Shown piece by piece: positions 50,380 through 57,919 of a stretch of DNA of 64,000 bases. The notes under the pieces were generated by a model. The model saw nothing but the letters and a program-made list of their open reading frames with translations, had not been told where the DNA came from and ran no database searches. The stretch's first letter is position 1; the number at the start of each line of letters is the position of its first letter. The stretch is taken from positions 62,001 to 126,000 of the forward strand of contig NZ_LPVV01000010.1 of assembly GCF_002362255.1 (NCBI RefSeq), in the 5' to 3' direction. Both the position numbers and the translations under genes were made by a program. The DNA comes from Microbacterium sp. SZ1. Its GTDB lineage: Bacteria > Actinomycetota > Actinomycetes > Actinomycetales > Microbacteriaceae.

Positions 50380-51911
50380 CAGACGCTCCCGTCCGCTGCG
50401 GAGGGGGCGGCGGCCGGGGCGGCGGAGAGTGCGGCGGCGAACCACGGCGCGAGCGCGTCGTACGCGGCGGCGAAGCGCGCGTGGCGCTGTGCGTACACGG
50501 CGTGCCGCCCGGCATCCGGAGTGAACTCCGCGGTGACCTCGCTCAGCGCGCGGGCGGCCGAGAAGTCGGCGAGGCCGAGTCCGACGGCGCCGGTCACGGC
50601 GGCGCCCAGGCTGTTGGCCTCCTCGACGATCGTGCGGCGGCGGACCGGGACGCCCCAGACGTCGGCGAGGATGCCGAGCCACACGTCGCTCTGCGCGCCG
50701 CCGCCGACCGCGTCGATGCGGTCGATCGCGGCGCCCGACTCGCGGAACGCCTGGATGCAGGTGAGGAGGTTGAACGCGACGCCCTCGAGCACGGCGCGCG
50801 TGAGGTGCGCCCTCGTGTGGTGGCGGCCGATGCCGACGAAGGCGCCCCGGGCCGATGGGTCCCAGAGCGGCGACCGCTCGCCGAGCAGGTAGGGGAGGAA
50901 GTAGAGGTCCTCGGTGTCGAGGTCGCCGCCGGCGTCGGCGGTCAACCGGGCGGTCTCGGGGTGCGCGGGGTCCGCGGACAGGGCCTCGGCGATCCACTGC
51001 ACCGATGCGCCGCCGGCCTGCATGGTCGCCGTCGGCACGAAGGAGCCGGGCACGACGTTGTCGAAGGTCATGGTGCGCATCAGCGGATCGTGCAGCGGGG
51101 TGAGGCTCGCGAAGGAGATCCACGACGAGGTGCCGAGGCAGACGTACGCGCCGTCCTCGGGCGCTACGACGCCCGAGCCGACCGCCGCGAGCGGACCGTC
51201 GCCGCCGCCCATCACGACCCTGGTCGACGCGGGCAGGCCGAGCGCAGCCGCAGCCTCAGCCGTGAGCGCACCGGCGACCGTCGTCGACTCGAGGATCTCG
51301 GGGAACAGCGCCGGGTCGAGGCCGGCGGCAGCGAGCACGTCGGCCGACCACGTGCCCGCGACCTGGTCGTAGGCGTTCGTGCCCGACGCGTCGGAGCGCT
51401 CGGTCGCCAGACGGCCCGTGAGCCGGAAGACGATGTAGTCCTTCGCGACGCAGAAGTGACGGACTCTGGCGAAGACCTCGGGCTCGTTGTCGCGCACCCA
51501 CATGATCTTCTCGACCGAGTACGTCGGGTTGAGGCGATGCCCGAGCACCCGGTAGGCGGGCTCGGCGCCGAGGCGCTGCTCGAGGGTGTGGGTCTGCGCG
51601 CCCGAGCGGGTGTCGGCCCAGATGATCGCCGGTCGCACCGGCTCGCCGCGCGCATCCAGCAGCACCGTGCCCATCATCTGCCCGCTCACGACGAGGCCGA
51701 CGACCGTCTCGGGGGAGACATCGGCCTTCGCGAGCAGCTTCCTGGTGGCGTCGACGACCGCGCCCCACCAGTCCGCCGGGTCCTGCTCGGCGATGCCGCC
51801 CGCCGCGAAGTGCGCGGGGTACGGGACGGTGACCGCTGTCACGAGGCGCCCGTCGTCGTGGTGCAGCGAGGCCTTGTCGCCCGTGGTGCCCAGGTCGTGA
51901 GCGATGATCAT
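50379..51911 (-). CDS. FGGY-family carbohydrate kinase (xylulokinase-like)
   Basis: 510 residues from ATG 51911. Phosphate-1 loop AHDLGTTGDKASLHHDDGRL (~4-23), IIWADTRSG (~94), the second ATP motif VCLGTSSWISF (~257) and the adenosine motif AVGGGAQSDVWLGILADVWG (~400), with the catalytic Asp in MGGGDGPLAAVGSG (~237). The protein phosphorylates a ketose or polyol; xylulokinases are the nearest recognisable group. It is second in the six-gene operon behind the cupin isomerase. The last ~25 residues are Ala/Pro-rich. Confidence 0.88.
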   Translation of the reverse strand: MIIAHDLGTTGDKASLHHDDGRLVTAVTVPYPAHFAAGGIAEQDPADWWGAVVDATRKLLAKADVSPETVVGLVVSGQMMGTVLLDARGEPVRPAIIWADTRSGAQTHTLEQRLGAEPAYRVLGHRLNPTYSVEKIMWVRDNEPEVFARVRHFCVAKDYIVFRLTGRLATERSDASGTNAYDQVAGTWSADVLAAAGLDPALFPEILESTTVAGALTAEAAAALGLPASTRVVMGGGDGPLAAVGSGVVAPEDGAYVCLGTSSWISFASLTPLHDPLMRTMTFDNVVPGSFVPTATMQAGGASVQWIAEALSADPAHPETARLTADAGGDLDTEDLYFLPYLLGERSPLWDPSARGAFVGIGRHHTRAHLTRAVLEGVAFNLLTCIQAFRESGAAIDRIDAVGGGAQSDVWLGILADVWGVPVRRRTIVEEANSLGAAVTGAVGLGLADFSAARALSEVTAEFTPDAGRHAVYAQRHARFAAAYDALAPWFAAALSAAPAAAPSAADGSV

Positions 51912-51920
51912 GCCCGGAGC

Positions 51921-52523
51921 CTATTCGACGGTTTCGGGAACGGTCGCGGTCGTGTCGTACGGGCGCAGCTCGACACCCTCTGCCGCGCGGTAGGCGCGGG
52001 AGCCCATGCCGTGCTCGAGCACCCATCCGTAGTCGTGGCCGGCGCCGCCCGGGTAGACCGCGAGGAACGCGTAGGGCTCGTCGCCGGTGTTCACCGAGCG
52101 GTGCGCCCAGCCGGGCGGGATGTAGCCGACCGTGCCCGGAAGCATGTCGAGCCACTCGGTGCGCTCGCCGTCGAACATGAGGAGCCCGCCGCGGCCCGTC
52201 AACGCGAGGTAGATCTCGCCCTGGTGGTCGGGGTGCTGGTGGCCCTTCGTCATCCAGAGCTCGCCGGAGGTGTCACCGGGCATGATCGTCGTGATCGACT
52301 GCGGGAGCTCGCGGTCGACCTCGGGGACGGGTGAGCTCGTGACGGTGTATACGACCGGGTTGTCGCCCTCGGCCGCGGCCTGCCAGGCGCCGTGGTCCAG
52401 GAAGAGCCCTTCCAGGTCGGACATTCGACGCGTGAGCGTCGGCCCCTCCGGCGAGAGTGTGAGCTTCTCGGCATCGAACGCGATCGCCATCGGCGCGATG
52501 GGAGGGATGTGGAACTCGGGCAT
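51921..52523 (-). CDS. Cupin-type sugar (phosphate) isomerase
   Basis: 200 residues from ATG 52523 with GAGGAG upstream. The cupin metal motif TKGHQHPDHQGEIYLALTGR (~117-136) has two His and a Glu, and GYIPPGWAHRSVNTGDEPYA (~157-176) supplies the last His. These blocks match archaeal-type cupin phosphoglucose isomerase and related aldose-ketose isomerases. As first gene of an operon followed by an FGGY kinase, it may convert an aldose to the ketose that the kinase uses. Two GntR-type operators lie 38 and 61 nt upstream of the start. Confidence 0.82.
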   Translation of the reverse strand: MPEFHIPPIAPMAIAFDAEKLTLSPEGPTLTRRMSDLEGLFLDHGAWQAAAEGDNPVVYTVTSSPVPEVDRELPQSITTIMPGDTSGELWMTKGHQHPDHQGEIYLALTGRGGLLMFDGERTEWLDMLPGTVGYIPPGWAHRSVNTGDEPYAFLAVYPGGAGHDYGWVLEHGMGSRAYRAAEGVELRPYDTTATVPETVE

Positions 52524-52560
52524 CGGTGCTCCTCGTTGCGGATGCTGCAGTGCATCGCAG

Positions 52561-52574
52561 CCTGTAATGACAGG
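52561..52574. promoter_or_regulatory. Predicted GntR-type operator 1 of the six-gene operon
   Basis: CCTGTAATGACAGG is the most symmetric copy (5-bp arms), 38 nt before the cupin gene start. Confidence 0.75.
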
Positions 52575-52583
52575 TCGAGTGTA

Positions 52584-52597
52584 CCTGTAATGACAAG
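52584..52597. promoter_or_regulatory. Predicted GntR-type operator 2 of the six-gene operon
   Basis: CCTGTAATGACAAG lies 23 nt from operator 1 (about two helical turns), so two dimers could bind the same face. Confidence 0.72.
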
Positions 52598-52643
52598 TAG
52601 TGTCCATTGCTCATCTGCGCGGGGCTCTCCGCACGGATGCGAT

Positions 52644-53624
52644 TCAGGATGCGGCGCGCAACGCCCTCGCGAGATGGGCGCGTCCGTGACGGACGGCATC
52701 GGCGGTCACGGCATCCCACCCCGGGTATTCGGCGTGCCCGGCGGGGAGGACCGCGAGCTCGAGGTCGCGCGCCGCGTTCGCGACGCCGAACTGGCCCGGC
52801 GGCGGCACGTACTGGTCCCACAGCGCGGCCTCGACCCGCACCGGGATCGCCGCGAAGCCCAGGGTGCTGGACGCGTCGAACGGTCGCAGCTGCTCCCGGG
52901 CCTCCGGATGCTCCGTGACGTGCGCGCGGACTACCTCGCCGCTGCCGAGGCAGGGCACGGCCAGGCGTTCGTCGTACTGGCCGAAGCTCGGCACGATGAG
53001 CGTCGCGCCGATGAAGCGGTCGTCCCACGGGATGCCGAGGGCGCCGATGCCGCCGCCGAAGCTCTCGCCGACGTAGTACAGCGGCAGGTCTCCGACGAGC
53101 AAGAGGAGCGTGTCGGCCGCGAGCCAGAGATCCCGCGCGCACATTCCGAGGACGTACCGGTCGGGATCGCCGAGCCCCGCGAGCACGTGCTGCTCGACCG
53201 GTTCCGGTGCGCCGACGCCGGCGTTCAGCGTCGGCAGGCCCCTCGCCACGGGAAAGATCGCCGCCGCGTCGTCCGGCACCCGCGCGAGATCGATCGCGTC
53301 ACGGCCGCCGTAGCCGTGCGAGTGGACGATCCCCACGCGGGCCGCTTCGGTCGCCGGACCCACGAGCCAGGAGCGGAGGCGGATGCCGTCGGCGCCGGCG
53401 TGCTCGACGATCGAGACGCTGCGCCCGTCGACGGTCGTGGTCGAGAGGGTGCGCGGCGCGGCATCCACCGTCCTCGCCTCCGCGCGCCAGCGACGCCAGG
53501 TGTCGGCGAGGCCGGTCGGCGGCGCGACCGGGGGCACTCGACGCAGCGCGTGCTCGTCGAAGCCGTAGGTGCCGTCGAACGCGGCATCCGGGAACCAGGA
53601 GTCGTAGGGCGCAGGGAAGGGCAT
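52644..53624 (-). CDS. Acetylxylan-esterase-like alpha/beta hydrolase (AXE1 family)
   Basis: 326 residues from ATG 53624, no signal peptide. Nucleophile elbow YVGESFGGGIGALG (Ser ~184), an Arg/Gly segment SHGYGGRDAID (~101), the acid near RVEAALWDQYVPPPGQF (Asp ~267) and His in LPAGHAEYPGW (~301). The layout of domain and long cap fits the cytosolic AXE1/cephalosporin C deacetylase family, which removes acetyl groups from oligosaccharides. It is upstream of the six-gene sugar operon on the same strand but separated by operators. Confidence 0.68.
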   Translation of the reverse strand: MPFPAPYDSWFPDAAFDGTYGFDEHALRRVPPVAPPTGLADTWRRWRAEARTVDAAPRTLSTTTVDGRSVSIVEHAGADGIRLRSWLVGPATEAARVGIVHSHGYGGRDAIDLARVPDDAAAIFPVARGLPTLNAGVGAPEPVEQHVLAGLGDPDRYVLGMCARDLWLAADTLLLLVGDLPLYYVGESFGGGIGALGIPWDDRFIGATLIVPSFGQYDERLAVPCLGSGEVVRAHVTEHPEAREQLRPFDASSTLGFAAIPVRVEAALWDQYVPPPGQFGVANAARDLELAVLPAGHAEYPGWDAVTADAVRHGRAHLARALRAAS

Positions 53625-53680
53625 GGTCGGGTCGACGTTACCGCCCGGATCACGACCTTCGCTCGAGATCGGGAGGTTCG

Positions 53681-53723
53681 CCCGAGATCAGGACGATGTG
53701 TCTGCCATGATCCTGATCTCGGG
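53681..53723. terminator. 13-bp inverted repeat (terminator or operator)
   Basis: CCCGAGATCAGGA (53681-53693) and TCCTGATCTCGGG (53711-53723) are exact complements across 17 nt. Two related CGAGATCGGGAGG-like segments lie beside it. It is between two reverse-strand genes, so it may end the CGNR-gene transcript or act upstream of the hydrolase gene. Confidence 0.55.
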
Positions 53724-53770
53724 AGGGGATCCTGTTCTGGGGAGCGCCGGGACGGGCGAGGCGGAGCGGG

Positions 53771-54307
53771 TCAGGCCCGGGCCCGCCGAGCCCGGTACGC
53801 GGCGACGGCGTTGCGGTTCGTGCAGGTCGGCGAGCAGAACCGCTTGGACCGGTTGCGCGAGAGGTCGAGAGCGAGCGCCTCGCACGTGTCGTCGTCGCAG
53901 ACCGAGATGCGCGAACCCTCGTCGGCGCGGATAACGTCGATCAGCGCCATCGCGGTCTCGATCAGCACGCGCTCGGCCAGTGGGCGGTCGTCGGCCACGG
54001 CGTGCAGGTGCCAGTCGGCCTCGTCGTGGCGTACGAGTCGCGGGGTGAGGCGCGCCTCGGCGAGGGCGGCGTTGACGTGCTCGGCCATGTCGTCTCGTGG
54101 CGCGAGCAGCATGGCGCGCAGCCGAGGGCGGATGCCGCGCAGCGCGGCGAGCTCGGCGTCGTCGCGGTCGAGTCGGCCGGAGTAGGGGAACTCGGCGAGG
54201 AAGCGGTGCTCGTCGTCGAGGGTCTCCAGTGTCTCGGGGTCTTCGGCCGAGTTGACGAGCCAGACGGCTGCGCGGAGCGCCTCTTCGGTGTCATCGGTGA
54301 AGATCAT
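53771..54307 (-). CDS. CGNR zinc-finger domain protein (ABATE family)
   Basis: 178 residues from ATG 54307. The N-terminal ~115 residues form the predicted stress-induced (ABATE) domain (EALRAAVWLVNSAEDPETLE). The C-terminal zinc finger has Cys in SVCDDDTCEALALDLSRNRS and KRFCSPTCTNRNAVAAYRAR, i.e. CTNR instead of CGNR. Such proteins are probable DNA-binding regulators. It is divergent from the EamA transporter with only 39 nt between starts, so it may control it. A TTGACA in the shared gap belongs to the forward gene. Confidence 0.85.
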   Translation of the reverse strand: MIFTDDTEEALRAAVWLVNSAEDPETLETLDDEHRFLAEFPYSGRLDRDDAELAALRGIRPRLRAMLLAPRDDMAEHVNAALAEARLTPRLVRHDEADWHLHAVADDRPLAERVLIETAMALIDVIRADEGSRISVCDDDTCEALALDLSRNRSKRFCSPTCTNRNAVAAYRARRARA

Positions 54308-54308
54308 G

Positions 54309-54338
54309 TTGACACCTTACTCCGTGCGCGAGTACCGT
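54309..54338 (+). promoter_or_regulatory. Leaderless promoter of the EamA gene
   Basis: TTGACA (54309-54314) and TACCGT (54333-54338) with an 18-nt spacer. The ATG at 54347 lies 8 nt after the -10 box, at about the transcription start, and no Shine-Dalgarno is present. Confidence 0.7.
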
Positions 54339-54346
54339 CACTTCTC

Positions 54347-55336
54347 ATGAGCACTATCACCGATGACCGCAGGGTTGCTGGTGTGCGCCTCGGCCTACCG
54401 CTGGCGATCGCTGCCGCCTTCTCCTTCGGCATGTCGGGCGCCTGGGCGCGCGGACTCATCGACGCCGGGTGGTCGCCGGGCGCGGCCGTCACCGTGCGGG
54501 TGTGGGTCGCCGCGCTCGTGCTGCTGATCCCCGCGATCATGTCGCTCCGCGGGCGGTGGGGTGCGCTGCGCAAGAACGCCGGGATGGTCGCCGCCTACGG
54601 ACTCCTCGCCGTCGCAGCGACACAGCTCTGCTACTTCCAGGCCGTCGCCGTGATGGACGTGGGCATCGCGCTGCTCATCGAGTACACGGCGCCGATCGCC
54701 GTCATCCTCTGGCTGTGGCTGCGCCGCGGCGAGAGGCCCAGTCGGCGCAGCGTGATCGGAGCCGTGATCGCCTTCGTCGGACTCGTCCTCATGCTCGACA
54801 TCGTCACGGGCGCCGAGGTCAACGTGCCCGGCATCCTCTGGGCGCTCGCCGCGATGGTCGGCGCCGCGACCTACTTCCTGCTCTCGGCGAGAGCCGACAC
54901 GGGGCTGCCGCCGATCGCGCTGGCGGGCGGCGGGCTGCTGCTCGGAGCGGTCGGGCTCACGGTCGCCGGCGTCGTCGGCATCCTGCCCCTCGCCTGGACG
55001 ACCGACGACATCACCTACCGCTTCGGCACCGTGCCCTGGTTCGTCCCCGTGCTCGCGATCGGCCTCATCGCGACCGCGCTCGCCTATCTGCTCGGTATCG
55101 CGTCGACCAGGATGCTGGGCTCGCGCCTCGCCTCGTTCGTCGCCCTGTCGGAGGTCGTCGCGGCGCTGCTGTTCGGATGGCTGCTGCTCGGACAGCTCCC
55201 CGATCTGCTGCAGGCCTTCGGCGGGGCGCTCGTGCTGGTCGGTGTCGTGATCGTGAAGCTGGGCGAGCCCGCGCCGGCGGGTGCGGACTCTCCCGCCGCT
55301 CAGTTGGCACCCGTTGCCGGAATCCGCGAGGAATAG
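54347..55336 (+). CDS. EamA/DMT-family metabolite exporter
   Basis: 329 residues from ATG 54347. Ten membrane segments in two five-helix EamA repeats (first AIAAAFSFGMSGAWARGLID; second ILWALAAMVGAATYFLLSA). Members export amino acids and other metabolites. The last ~12 residues (AQLAPVAGIREE) and the stop are encoded inside a 53-nt palindromic repeat (A5), so the native C-terminus was altered by insertion of that element. Confidence 0.88.
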   Translation: MSTITDDRRVAGVRLGLPLAIAAAFSFGMSGAWARGLIDAGWSPGAAVTVRVWVAALVLLIPAIMSLRGRWGALRKNAGMVAAYGLLAVAATQLCYFQAVAVMDVGIALLIEYTAPIAVILWLWLRRGERPSRRSVIGAVIAFVGLVLMLDIVTGAEVNVPGILWALAAMVGAATYFLLSARADTGLPPIALAGGGLLLGAVGLTVAGVVGILPLAWTTDDITYRFGTVPWFVPVLAIGLIATALAYLLGIASTRMLGSRLASFVALSEVVAALLFGWLLLGQLPDLLQAFGGALVLVGVVIVKLGEPAPAGADSPAAQLAPVAGIREE

Positions 55337-55354
55337 CCGCACGAGACGCCAACT
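55302..55354. repeat. 53-nt palindromic repeat, copy A5, overlapping a coding end
   Basis: Left arm AGTTGGCACC, right arm AGACGCCAACT with one mismatch; the core has CCGGAATCC and GGAATAGCC. It supplies the last codons and the TAG stop of the EamA gene. Confidence 0.85.
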
Positions 55355-55396
55355 GAAAGGGGGCTCGTCTCGCGGTGTGGGGGGTGCCCCTCGTCG

Positions 55397-55449
55397 AGTT
55401 GGCACCTGATGCGGGAATTCTGCGCGGATTGCGGCGTGAGGTGCCAAAT
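55397..55449. repeat. 53-nt palindromic repeat, copy A6
   Basis: Left arm AGTTGGCACCTG, right arm AGGTGCCAAAT with one mismatch; the core has GGGAATTC and GGATTGCG. It lies 42 nt after copy A5 and ahead of the prp regulator promoter. Confidence 0.85.
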
Positions 55450-55495
55450 GAAGGGAGCGGGGCGGGATCCGCGTGGGGCGGGTCGGACGCGTCGT

Positions 55496-55505
55496 GTGTA
55501 TACGT
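55496..55505. promoter_or_regulatory. prp regulator operator, distal half-perfect site
   Basis: GTGTATACGT resembles the perfect site 52 nt downstream (GTGTATACAC). Confidence 0.45.
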
Positions 55506-55547
55506 GAGACACCGCTGCGCGGCATCTGGGGCGAACGAGACCGCTTT

Positions 55548-55558
55548 GTGTATACACT
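55548..55558 (+). promoter_or_regulatory. prp regulator operator overlapping the -10 box
   Basis: GTGTATACAC (55548-55557) is a perfect palindrome. Its end forms the -10 box TACACT (55553-55558), which lies 6 nt before the GTG at 55565, so repression of a leaderless promoter is likely. Confidence 0.65.
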
Positions 55559-55564
55559 GAGGGC

Positions 55565-56383
55565 GTGTCGGTGGTCCAGGTCGAACGTCTGAGCGCGAGT
55601 GAGCGCGCGTATGCGGTCCTGCTCGACGAGATCCAGTCCGGGGCTCTCGCGTCGGGATCCGTGCTCGGTGAGGTCGAGCAGGCCACCCGACTCGGGGTGA
55701 GCCGCACGCCGCTGCGCGAAGCGCTCCGCCGACTCGCCGCCGACGGACTCGTCGTGCAGCAATCACCGCGAGTGACCGTCGTCGCCGACCTCGACGCCTC
55801 CGATATCCGCGCGCTGTTCGAGATCCGTCGCGCGCTGGAGGAGAGCTCGGCGCGCATCGCAGCCCAGCGCGGGGATGCCGAGCTGTTCGCCGCCCTCGCG
55901 CGGGAGTTCGCGCATGTCGAGCTCGACGCGCCGGCGGGACGCGACGACTACTACGCGCTCATCGCCCGCTTCGACGCCGCGCTCGACGCCGCCGTCGCCA
56001 ACGACTACATCGCGTCCGCTCTGCGCACCGTGCGCACGCACCTCGTGCGGGTCCGGCGCATGGCGAAGGACAAGCCCGCACGGCTCGCCGCCTCGGCCGC
56101 GGAGCACCGCACGATCGCCGAGGCGCTCGCGGCGCGTGACGGCGACCTCGCCGCGCACGCGACGCACGTGCACCTGCACAACGCGCTCGCAGGGATCCTG
56201 GAATCGCTGTCGCACGGGGATCAGCGCGTTTCGTCTCGCTCCGCTCGCTCAACGACCCGGGCGGATGCCGCTCGCTCAACGACCCGAGCGGATGCCGCTC
56301 GCTCAACGACCCGGGCGGATGCCGCTCGCTCAACGACCCGGGCGGACTCCGCTCGCTCAACGACCTCTGCCGCCGACCACTGA
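55565..56383 (+). CDS. FadR-subfamily GntR regulator of the methylcitrate operon, with repeat-derived tail
   Basis: 272 residues from GTG 55565. The winged helix lies in VLGEVEQATRLGVSRTPLRE and LRRLAADGLVVQQSPRVTV (~38-75), followed by an FCD domain (EIRRALEESSARIAAQRGDA ... EHRTIAEALAARDG). The usual protein would end near residue 222 (LAGILESLSHGD). The remaining ~50 residues are a tandem of nine-residue units (ARSTTRADA) encoded by 27-bp DNA repeats. The gene heads the prpD-prpB-prpC operon (9 nt gap) and probably senses a propionate-derived acid. Confidence 0.87.
   Translation: MSVVQVERLSASERAYAVLLDEIQSGALASGSVLGEVEQATRLGVSRTPLREALRRLAADGLVVQQSPRVTVVADLDASDIRALFEIRRALEESSARIAAQRGDAELFAALAREFAHVELDAPAGRDDYYALIARFDAALDAAVANDYIASALRTVRTHLVRVRRMAKDKPARLAASAAEHRTIAEALAARDGDLAAHATHVHLHNALAGILESLSHGDQRVSSRSARSTTRADAARSTTRADAARSTTRADAARSTTRADSARSTTSAADH
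56227..56365 (+). repeat. Dispersed repeat D plus 27-bp tandem array inside a coding end
   Basis: Repeat D (CGTTTCGTCTCGCTCCGCTC and following CTCAACGACCC) occupies 56227-56258. The unit starting CGCTCGCTCAACGACCC recurs every 27 bp at 56242, 56269, 56296, 56323 and, partially, 56350. The unit is nine codons, so the frame of the GntR gene is kept. Confidence 0.9.
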
Positions 56384-56392
56384 AAGGCCCTC

Positions 56393-57919
56393 ATGACCGT
56401 CACGCACCACGTCCGCGTCCACCCGAGCTCCGAGAACCTCGCCCGCGAGGACCAGCTCGCCTGGAAGATCGCCGAGGTGGCCGCCGACCCCGTCGAGGTC
56501 GAGCAGCCGGTCGTCGACATGATCATCAACCGCATCATCGACAACGCGTCGGTCGCTGCGGCATCCCTCACCCGCGCGCCGATCGTCGCCGCTCGCGCCC
56601 AGGCGTTCAGCCACCCCGTCTCGACCGGCGGCGCGGGGGCGAACCTCTTCGGCGCGGCGCTCGAGCACCGCACGAGTCCCGAGTGGGCCGCATGGGCCAA
56701 CGGGGTGGCCGTGCGCGAGCTCGACTATCACGACACCTTCCTCGCGGCCGAGTACTCCCACCCCGGCGACAACATCCCGCCGATCCTCGCGGTGGCGCAG
56801 CACACAGGCAAGGACGGCCGGGCGCTGGTGCGCGCGATCGCGACCGGGTACGAGATCCAGATGGACCTCGTGCGCGCGATCTGCCTGCACAAGCACAAGA
56901 TCGACCACGTCGCGCACCTCGGGCCGTCGGCCGCCGCAGGCATCGGCACCCTGCTCGACCTCGACGTCGAGACCATCTACCAGGCGGTCGGCCAGGCCCT
57001 GCACACGACCACGGCGACCCGGCAGAGCCGCAAGGGCGAGATCTCGACCTGGAAGGCCCACGCGCCGGCGTTCGCGGGCAAGATGGCGGTCGAGGCCGTC
57101 GACCGCGCGATGCGCGGCCAGACCAGCCCCGCCCCGATCTACGAGGGCGAGGACGGCGTGATCGCCTGGATGCTCGACGGCAAGGATGCCGCGTACGGGG
57201 TGCCGCTCCCGGCATCCGGCGAGCCGAAGCGCGCGATCCTCGACTCGTACACGAAGGAGCACTCCGCCGAGTACCAGGCGCAGGCGTGGATCGACCTCGC
57301 CCGCCGTCTCGGCACCGCGAACCCACCGCTGCGCGACCCGGCGAACATCGAGAGCATCGTGCTGCACACCAGCCACCACACGCACAACGTGATCGGCTCG
57401 GGGGCAGGCGACCCGCAGAAATACGACCCGACGGCCTCCCGTGAGACGCTCGACCACTCGATCCCGTACATCTTCGCGGTCGCACTGCAGGACGGCGGCT
57501 GGCACCACGTCGACTCGTACACGCCGGAGCGGGCCGGCCGCGCCGACACGGTCGCACTGTGGCACAAGATCACCACGGCCGAGGATGCCGAGTGGACGCG
57601 TCGCTACCACTCCGAGGCCCCCGACGTGAAGGCGTTCGGGGGCCGCGTCGAGTTCCGTCTCACGGACGGCACGACCGTGGTCGACGAGATCGCCGTCGCC
57701 GACGCGCACCCGCTCGGCGCCCGCCCGTTCGCCCGTGAGAACTACATCGCGAAGTTCCGGCTGCTCGCAGGGCCCGTGCTCGAGGCGGCCGAGATCGAGC
57801 GCTTCCTCGAGCTCGTGCAGCGCCTGCCCGAGCTCACCGCCGCGGAGGTCGGCGAGCTGTCGATCATCGCCAAGCCCGGGCTGCTCGATGCAGCCGAGGC
57901 TCCGAAGGGTCTGTTCTGA
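56393..57919 (+). CDS. prpD: 2-methylcitrate dehydratase (MmgE/PrpD family)
   Basis: 508 residues. Characteristic MmgE/PrpD blocks: [40 protein letters not shown] (~103-122), [19 protein letters not shown] and [20 protein letters not shown]. It dehydrates 2-methylcitrate to 2-methylaconitate in propionyl-CoA breakdown. It is the first enzyme gene after the regulator; its TGA overlaps the prpB ATG by one base. Confidence 0.93.
   Translation: MTVTHHVRVHPSSENLAREDQLAWKIAEVAADPVEVEQPVVDMIINRIIDNASVAAASLTRAPIVAARAQAFSHPVSTGGAGANLFGAALEHRTSPEWAAWANGVAVRELDYHDTFLAAEYSHPGDNIPPILAVAQHTGKDGRALVRAIATGYEIQMDLVRAICLHKHKIDHVAHLGPSAAAGIGTLLDLDVETIYQAVGQALHTTTATRQSRKGEISTWKAHAPAFAGKMAVEAVDRAMRGQTSPAPIYEGEDGVIAWMLDGKDAAYGVPLPASGEPKRAILDSYTKEHSAEYQAQAWIDLARRLGTANPPLRDPANIESIVLHTSHHTHNVIGSGAGDPQKYDPTASRETLDHSIPYIFAVALQDGGWHHVDSYTPERAGRADTVALWHKITTAEDAEWTRRYHSEAPDVKAFGGRVEFRLTDGTTVVDEIAVADAHPLGARPFARENYIAKFRLLAGPVLEAAEIERFLELVQRLPELTAAEVGELSIIAKPGLLDAAEAPKGLF

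Noticed and set aside
47157..52523. Lsr-type autoinducer-2 uptake and processing system
   Set aside because: Importer, FGGY kinase and ABM protein recall LsrACDB, LsrK and LsrG, but LsrF and the LsrR regulator are absent and four extra enzymes do not fit; kept only as an analogy.
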